Origin: Serripes groenlandicus
Taxonomy: Eukaryota; Mollusca; Bivalvia; Cardiida; Cardiidae
Assembly (NCBI GenBank): GCA_031761405.1
Contig: JASEVX010000114.1
Location: 62,001-126,000, forward strand
Direction: 5' to 3'
Length of the DNA: 64,000 bases
Each line of letters starts with the position of its first letter. The stretch's first letter is position 1. This document shows positions 56,520 to 64,000 of this stretch, piece by piece. Under the pieces are notes generated by a model that was given only the letters and a program-made list of their open reading frames with translations, had not been told where the DNA came from and ran no database searches. A program made the position numbers and the translations under genes.

Positions 56520-59090
56520 AAATGACAACCAATTGACGAACTTGATGAAGCTCTTTTGAATACGTCCAGATTCAGTTTCTAAAAGACGAAAATAATTGTT
56601 CTTAGAAAAATAATTTGTTCGTCAATTCGTCAACAAAATTAAAATGTTGCCGATGTAGGTCTTCTGAATGACTGATGGCCAGGAGAATTGAAATAGGGTC
56701 TAATTTGCATTCAATATGTTCAGATTCAGTATCTGAAAGACAGAAATAAAGTTTTCAGAAAAATATTATAGACGAGTTGACGAATTGACGAATTTGACGA
56801 AGCTCTTCTGAAGGACTGATTGCCATGAATTTTGAAAAAGGGCCTAATTTGCATCCAATACGTCCAGATACATTATCTAAAAGACAGAAATAAAGTTTTT
56901 AGAAAAATATTTTTTTCGTCAATTCGTCAACAAAAGTTGAAGAATTGACGAACTTGACGAAGCTCTTCTGATTGTCTGATCGCCATGAAACACGAAATAG
57001 GGCTTAATTTGTATGGAGCCTATCCTGTGTCAAAAATCCAGCCTTGTCTGCATGTTTAGGTTTGCTAAAACTAGAAATACGTTTGTATAATGGTCAATTT
57101 ACTTTTTAAACTATACTTTTCCGGTTTAACAAACTCATGTTTGCAAGTCTATATCCTGTTTTAAAATTTCAACTGTGTATGTCTGTACGTGTTAGATAGT
57201 AACATGTTGAAATGCAGATGTATTGTTGTGAAGTTCCTTTTAAACCCGTTAATTTCTAGTTAATAAATCCGTGTTTGCAAATCAGATTCCGCGAATGTAC
57301 ATTTTCAATTGAACAAAAAACACTTTACGAGACAAATATCAAGAAGTCAATGTACGAATGTTCAATGGAAAGTCGCGCTTTACGAATGTACAATGGAAAG
57401 TCGCGCTTTACAAAAGTCGATTTACAAAACTAGAATTACATGTGTAGCCGATTTTGTCACTCCATATATGGGCGATATACGGAAACTAACGAAGACAAAT
57501 GGGCGGAGCCTATTGACGACTGTTGGCGAACTGATGATTCAACAATGTCCGTCTAATTATTAGTCAAGATCATCGAGACGCTCCATTATCGTCAACCGGA
57601 AAGTAAACTTGTGATAAAATATATTTTATAAATGTTTTTTTTTTTTTTTAAATAATTAACCCTTTCCCACATACAGGCACTTTCTGACACTCATAGCAGT
57701 TGACTTATGAAAACATTGTGGAGAAAGGAGAATAGTTCATAATGAGCCTATTCTCATTATTTGCTACAATATTTATAGATGTTTTCAAAATATTTTTATC
57801 TTCTATGAATCATTTGTGTGCATTTTTTCGACATTATAATTAGACCCTTTTCCACTTACAGAGGCTTTCTGTCCACTCTGCAACAGATGATAATAATATT
57901 ATGCTCAAAAGCCAAAAACAATTAATCATTTTTATTTTGTTTATTTCAGATACATTTCTGTGTGGGTCCTCCACCATGAATACTCAGGATAAGAATTTCC
58001 TGGGTCCCTTCTGCCATGCAATTGTATTAACAACATGAAATAAAGCCCAGGTTTAACAACATCCAACTGAATTTCCCATCCTGACCCACTTACTCATGGG
58101 ACACATTATACAGTATCTCAACCTGCTCTCAACAATACACACATACTACAGTATCTCAACCTGCTCTCACACCAAGCATCAAGTGTGATGAATGGTGTGA
58201 GAGCAGGTTGAGATACTGTAGTATGTGTGTATTGTTCACACTTGATGCTTAGTGTGAGAGCAGGTTGAGACACTCTAGTATATGTGTGTATATATTGTTC
58301 ACATTTAATGCGCGGTGTGAGAGCAGGTTGAGATACTGTAGGATTTGTGTATTGTTCACACTTGTCTCACACCAAGCATCAAGTGTGAACAATACACACA
58401 TACTACAGTATCTCAACCTGCTCTCACACCAAGCATCAAGTGTGATGAATGGTGTGAGAGCAGGTTGAGATATTGTAGGATTTGTGTATTGTTCACACTT
58501 ATCTCACACCAAGCATCAAGTGTGAACAATACACACATACTTCAGTATCTCAACCAAGTGTTAGGAAACCTAAACCTGGTACCACATCAATCGTAAATAC
58601 CGAACTTTAACGGAAACGGTCGATTTTTTTCGGGAAGTATAATAGGCGGAGCGTAGGCGGGGCTTATTTAAATATAGACTTTTTTTTTAAGCGTAAATCT
58701 GGTTCTAGAATTGTAAAGATGCGTTTGTTAAACCGGAAAAGTATGGTCTAAAAAGTAAATCTACCATCTACATAATCATTTCGAGATTTGACAAACCTAC
58801 AAATGCAGATATACGAGGCTGGATTTTCGACATGCGTTTGTTAAACCGGAAAAGTATAGTTGAAAAAGTAAAGTGACCATCATACAAACGTATTTCTAGT
58901 TTTGACAAAACTTAACATGCAGACATACAAGGCTGGATTTTTGACACAGGATAGGCTCCATAAATTTGCACTCAATACGTCCAGATATATAGAAAAAATG
59001 TCACAATTCGTCACTCGACAATTCGTCACTCGTCAACCTAACTTCACGGACTTAAAAAATGTCACAGTTGGTCACTCGTCAAACTAACAT
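56520..59090. repeat. Large inverted-repeat (foldback) region
   Basis: The left arm about 56520-57130 contains GACGAATTGACGAACTTGAC repeats, then GGAGCCTATCCTGTGTCAAA, ATCCAGCCTTGTCTGCATGT and TATACTTTTCCGGTTTAACA. The right arm about 58725-59090 carries the complement (TGTTAAACCGGAAAAGTATA, ACATGCAGACATACAAGGCT, TTTGACACAGGATAGGCTCC). The spacer has a 33-bp tandem duplication (TACAATGGAAAGTCGCGCTT, about 57345-57420) and the hairpin array at 58110-58556. No gene recognised; the frame at 57309-57563 is partly the 33-bp repeat. Confidence 0.7.
58110..58556. repeat. Array of interdigitated inverted repeats (multi-hairpin)
   Basis: A ~70-bp module (CAGTATCTCAACCTGCTCTC, ACACCAAGCATCAAGTGTGA, AATACACACATACTACAG) occurs about seven times in alternating orientations. 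It produces a perfect 42-bp hairpin (58133-58174 with 58193-58234, 18-base loop) and a second, longer but imperfect one across about 58384-58500. Open frames here are repeat artefacts. Confidence 0.9.
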
Positions 59091-59107
59091 CACGGAGCTT
59101 AAAAAAA

Positions 59108-62100
59108 CTCGAAAGTCTTAAAGATTCCTTTCTTTGTTTATTACAGCTACCACCATTGTTTCGTTAGTGACCCGGAACTAACACGCTTACCGTTATTTAA
59201 AAATAATAGACAGAATACTTACCTACGTGGGCAAGAGAAGAAGGACACGTTGTGTTGTACAAATGGCGGCTTTTTAGGTAGGGGAAATAACTCCTTCACA
59301 AGTTTCATTTCCAAAATCAATGAGATTTGTACATAAAACCAGAGACATATATATATATATATATATTAGTTCTATTTAGGTCTCTGAAAAAACTAAAGAA
59401 CTTTTTAAAAACAAAACAAAACAACTACAGATTAATCAAAGTGAAATTTTAAATGAATTTTGTAATAATTCAATATGGTAGAGCGACTGACGATAATTAA
59501 ATTTAGACAAAATAGTTATACAAAAAAATGCCATTTTTACAAGGACAGTTCGATCTCTAGAGTTCATCAATGTTTCAATTGTGTACACAATTGGATGCTA
59601 CGCATATAATGGGTTAAAACAATTATTCCTATCATTGTTTTGTATGTTGTATATGTTTCAAAAATTCCATTCTTACGAAAGTTCGGCACAGTTTGATTTC
59701 AAGTTAACTTAGCAGAAATAATAGATATCCGGGTCAGTTACAAAGGATACCCTCACTGACATGTTCTGTTCTATGTGCGTGTGTATATGGTTAGTATATA
59801 CATGTAAACGCATGCGTATACTTTGCTTTCCGTGTCAGGGGTGAAGTCAGGATAAGTTACGAAGGAAATTCTCACTGACATGCTATATGTTATGTGTGTG
59901 CATGTAAATAAAGATTATGTCCTGTTCTGTTATATATGTATATATATTGGATTCGGTAATGAAAGTATATGTAATTCATAAAGTGACAATTCATTTTTTA
60001 TTATATTGTACTTTAGTTTATGATGATTTACAAAAGTTCATCCTTTATATGAGTTTATATTGCTAAAATATCGCTCACTACATAGTATAACATTTTGTAA
60101 TGCAGATATGTTTATAAAATATATTAATTGTAATGCAGATATGTTTATAAAATATATTAATTGTAACACAAAAAACTGTAAAGTTTACGTGTAATACAAA
60201 TATATCTTGTTCTGTTATTACTGAAGAGTTTATTTAACGGACAAACATATTTCTAATTTGCTAACTTTTTCTTTCCGATATACAACCAGGGGAATGAAGG
60301 AAGAAGATGCAAGTATGTGGTCAGCTATTCATGACATTTAAAAACAGTGCGACGCTCTTTGAACGACTTCAGTAAGAATATGTTATGAAATCGTCAAAGT
60401 CACTGGAGACTGTTTCCTCATAACCAATCACAATATATAACATGTTTATAGTCTACTTTACCCCTTTCCACATAGCCCGAATATGCAGCAGACGATTTCG
60501 GAAAATGTCTTGACCAAAATATGGAAAATATGCCAACAGTACATGTATCTCATTTTTGCCACACTAGTTTTTAAAAGTAGTAACCTCCTGATCAATCAAC
60601 AAACATATGCTTAGGAAAATTGTATTACAGTAGTTGTAGCAAACTGTGTAGGCCGTATATCTACAACACTTAAATAATGATCTTGATACAGGATTGAAAA
60701 CATTGTGTGACTATAAAAAAAGAAGAAATATTGCACGCTTTAAGCAACTGCTCCATTTCCCACAAATGTTTACAGCTGCATTAAAGTCACATTCAATGTC
60801 GACACCAATGGTGTATTCATTAAAACAAACAAAATCTGCTTAGTCACAGCGTTGTCTTAGTTCGTTTTATTTCTGTGTTTATAAATATTCATATTATAAA
60901 ACGTTGTGAAAAGTGACGGTTATTGCCTACAATTTAAAAGAAATGTCCCTCTATACATATTCACAGCATTTTATTATAACAGTTTATTTACTTGTTGACA
61001 TTTCACAGGTAATGCGGATGGATGTGTGTGAATATGCTTGAAACAAAGTCAATCGAAAATAGTGCAATGCTAATGAGAGCCAGTCAAATTAAGCATTTGA
61101 CAATTTCTGCGCGATGCTGAGCCTGGTTGCAACCCCAACGTTGTATATTCGAAAGCATCCTTCGCTCGAAAAATGATTAAAAAAACACAGTTAGTACTCT
61201 ACTAAATTTGGTTTTCAGTTCGAAAGGAATCTTTCCTGCCCTGTTATGTTCATTTACATATTCACTGCGTAGTTCAAAGCAGTAGGTAAAGTAGTAACGA
61301 AGTTCTAAATGATTTCCGCTCAAGATGGAAACTTTTCTTTGGTCTGGTAATGTACTAGTGTAGTGTGTCACTAAAGTGTCGCAGCCAGTCGTTGCTAGGA
61401 TACGGTTTACTCTACGTGATGAATCGAACAGCATATTTCTTACTTGCTCGACGTAGCCAACGGCTGTCAGGTTTCGCGCGTAAATTCAAAACATCGACAG
61501 TTCTGCCTTCTAGCATGTGTTGGTCAATAGTACTGTGCCAGTAAATCCTGTCTTTCCTATATTCATCTACCTGGACGATGAATTTATTTATACAAACCAA
61601 GCACTGCTTCGGACCGGGAATAGAACCGTAGCCTTTGCAGCTTGCCAGGGATAGAGCGTTACAATGGTACATAAACCGTTGATTGAAACAGGCTTATAAT
61701 GCTGTTGGCAATTATCTCGGGTAATCCTTTCCAGGTGTTGGTACCTTTTGTACTTGCCACGACGTCTGCAATCATTTTCATTAGATTTGGCGCTCTGTGG
61801 GACGTCCAATTTTATTGTAATGAAAGGGAAACGTGTCTAACTTTAAAATCGACCATCTGAGACATGTGTCAGCTCTTTCAAACCATGCCGTCTCATTCGA
61901 TCTACTTGTTTGGTGAATGTTCGGGAACTCTTCCTTCCATCCAGACCAACATCAGCCCATCTGATTCATTACGCAGTTCAGTTGAATGTTCCCTTCACAA
62001 ACTCCTTTGGGTCTGAATCAGTGGAGGTAAGTTTTCATTGGCTCTGTTTACATGTTGCAGGTGAGGAGGTATAATCAAAACCGAACTCTCCGATTCCGAC

Positions 62101-64000
62101 CACCGCTGGCTGCACTACCCTCAGTAAATCCATGCCTTTGATAACCAACAACACAGGCTTAAATGAACAATACTAGAAATACTGTGGATGAAATAGCTTG
62201 AACATATTCTTTATCAAGGCCTATGACAAATACACTGACTAGTCACCATTCTAAGTTGGTCCTCCCTGGGTTATGTGTCCGGGCGCCGGAAGTTTGCTGT
62301 GGAGTCGACAACGAAAAATTTGTATATTGGGTCGGCCGAAATAACACCGCGAAGCTCAAGCAACTTTGCTTCCTTTCGAACTCTTATATTTACATGTTTG
62401 AAGTGGTGTTACTTTTGGCAACTTGTCTGACATTCTATCGCTAGATTATTTTGCCTTTATCGACATAGTTTAAGAAGGCTTCCCTCCTTTAGCAGGGATT
62501 TTTGGCAAAACTGTTATCATTGATTCGTTGTTGCGGTTTGGTTTTATATTCCCAGCTGCACTTGATGTAATCTCGTATAGTGGTGTCAATTGTAAAATAT
62601 TTGCATGGAGCTGAGCTCGGGTTCGTCTCCTTTTGGTTAAAGGCAGACGATCTAAATTAAGGTCAATTGTTTGCTCCCTTTATAATCGGGCTGAAAATCT
62701 ATTACGACAAGGTAGCCTTTTTTCTGAACTAAATTGTGTATGGAGTACTGGTTAAGGTTAACCATGAAATATCTAGTGAAGTGTTCGGCCCATGGTGAAA
62801 TACGTTTGAGAACGGAGATGGACTCTAATCAATTTAACTTATATCTCGAAGACTAGATTAATTACCGCTTCGATTATATTTCACCTATATCTCGGAGGAA
62901 AAATTAATGACCGCTTCGATGATATTTCACCTTTATTTCGGTTGCTAGATTAATAACTGTTCGATGACATTTCTTTCACCTTTATCTCGGAGGCTAAATT
63001 TATGACCACTTTGATGATATTTTACCTATATCTCAGGGCTGTTTTGATGACCGTTTCGATATTTTACCTTTTACCTATATCTCGGGGCTATAATAATGAC
63101 CGCTTCGATGGTATTTCACCTATATCTCGGTGCTATATTGATGACCGCTTCGATGATATAATATCTTTATCTCTGGGCTTGACTAATGACCGCTTCGAAG
63201 ATATTTCACCTATATCTCTGAGGCAAGATTAATAACCGCTTCGATGATATTTCAGGGCTATATTTATGACCGCTTCGATGACATTTTACCTTTATCTCGG
63301 AGGCTAGATTGATGACCGCTTCAATGATATTTCACCTTTAATTTCGGTTGTTAGAATAATGACTGTTCGATGACATTTCGCCTTTGCGGAGGCTAAATTT
63401 ATGACCACTTTGATGATATTTTACCTATATCTCAGGGCTGTTTTGATGACCGCTTCGATATTTTACCTTTATTTCAGAGGCTAGATTAATGACCGCTTCG
63501 ATGATATTTCACCTATAGCTCAGGGCTAGATTGATTACCGCTTCGATGATATTTCACATATATCTCGGAGACTTCATTAATTACCTCTTTGAAGATATTT
63601 CACATTTATCACGGAGGTTATAGTTTCCGCGTCGATGATATTTCACCTTTATCTCAGAGGCTAGATTAATGACTGATTCGATGATATTTCACCTTATATC
63701 TCAGGGGATAGTTTAATGACTGCTTTGGTGATATTTCACTTATATCTCAGGGGATAGTCTAATGACCGCTTCGATGATATTTCAACTACATCTCGGGCTA
63801 GATTAGTTACCGCTTTGATGATATTTCAGCTTTATCTCATGGCTAGATTAATGACCGATTCGATGATATTTTACCTATATCTGGGGGCTAGAATAATGAC
63901 CGCTTCGATGATATTTCACATATATTTTCGGGCTATATTAAAGACCGTTTTGATGAAATTTCATGTACATGTATATCTCTGGTGATAATTTAATGACAGT
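59108..64000. repeat. Segmental duplication unit 5 (runs off the window)
   Basis: The head (59108-60180, starting CGAAAGTCTTAAAGATTCCTT as in units 1-3), middle block (60220-62820) and start of the minisatellite match units 1-4. It lacks the SINE and pearl-like insertions of unit 1 and so provides the empty sites for both. If the order holds, another minus-strand zinc-finger gene is expected a few kb beyond 64000. Confidence 0.8.
62825..64000. repeat. 46-bp minisatellite, unit 5 array (incomplete)
   Basis: About 25 copies of the same monomer (CTTCGATGATATTTCACC, TATCTCGGAGGCTAGATTAA), with several longer irregular units. It contains a duplicated block: about 62930-63075 and 63335-63475 share GACATTTC...CTTTGATGATATTTTACC...GGGCTGTTTTGATGACCG. 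It continues past the window end. Confidence 0.9.

Overview
The window is AT-rich eukaryotic DNA, most likely from a bivalve mollusc or at least a lophotrochozoan. Three things support this: intronless C2H2 zinc-finger arrays; tRNA-derived SINEs with tails such as GCGTTAAACACCAAACAATCA; and many mobile elements with a core of ~160-180 bp tandem repeats and a terminal hairpin followed by CTCTTG, as in the pearl/Helentron-type elements described from bivalves. No bacterial or viral gene set is present. The species call is inference.

The main structure is an array of five diverged copies of one segmental unit, all in the same orientation. They lie at about 4.86-16.96 kb (unit 1), 16.98-23.96 kb (unit 2), 26.64-38.65 kb (unit 3), 39.99-51.64 kb (unit 4) and 59.11 kb to beyond the window end (unit 5). 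A complete unit reads, left to right: a ~1 kb head; a middle block; a 46-bp minisatellite (1-1.75 kb); a 3' flank; a minus-strand C2H2 zinc-finger gene; and the gene's upstream region. Intact zinc-finger ORFs are at 12799-13974 (12 fingers), 37151-38263 (about 12 fingers, the family's last finger cut off by a stop codon) and 47155-48582 (15 fingers). Unit 2 keeps only a rearranged pseudogene (21222-21578). A further 5' gene fragment lies at 48986-49075. A splice acceptor-like motif upstream of the ATG is kept in units 1-4, suggesting a shared 5'UTR intron.

Over this framework lie many insertions. Several are delimited exactly by empty sites in sister units or element copies: pearl/Helentron-like elements at 2399-3491, 6296-8172, 17069-17228 and 50059-51381, and an internally deleted Tc1-like element at 14707-15591. 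Others are SINEs of at least three families; a decayed Ty3/gypsy retrotransposon (27.8-31.5 kb) with protease and RNase H remnants; a LINE reverse-transcriptase relic (52.3-53.0 kb); and two copies of a large non-autonomous TIR element with TTAA at its ends (377-4345 and 53168-55636).

Between units 4 and 5 lies a complex inverted-repeat region (56.5-59.1 kb) with a perfect 42-bp-stem hairpin at its centre. A second foldback region lies at 23.96-25.25 kb. The only credible protein-coding genes are the three zinc-finger ORFs. They are probably nuclear DNA-binding proteins of unknown target, evolving by whole-unit duplication, internal finger-pair duplication, inversion and nonsense mutation.
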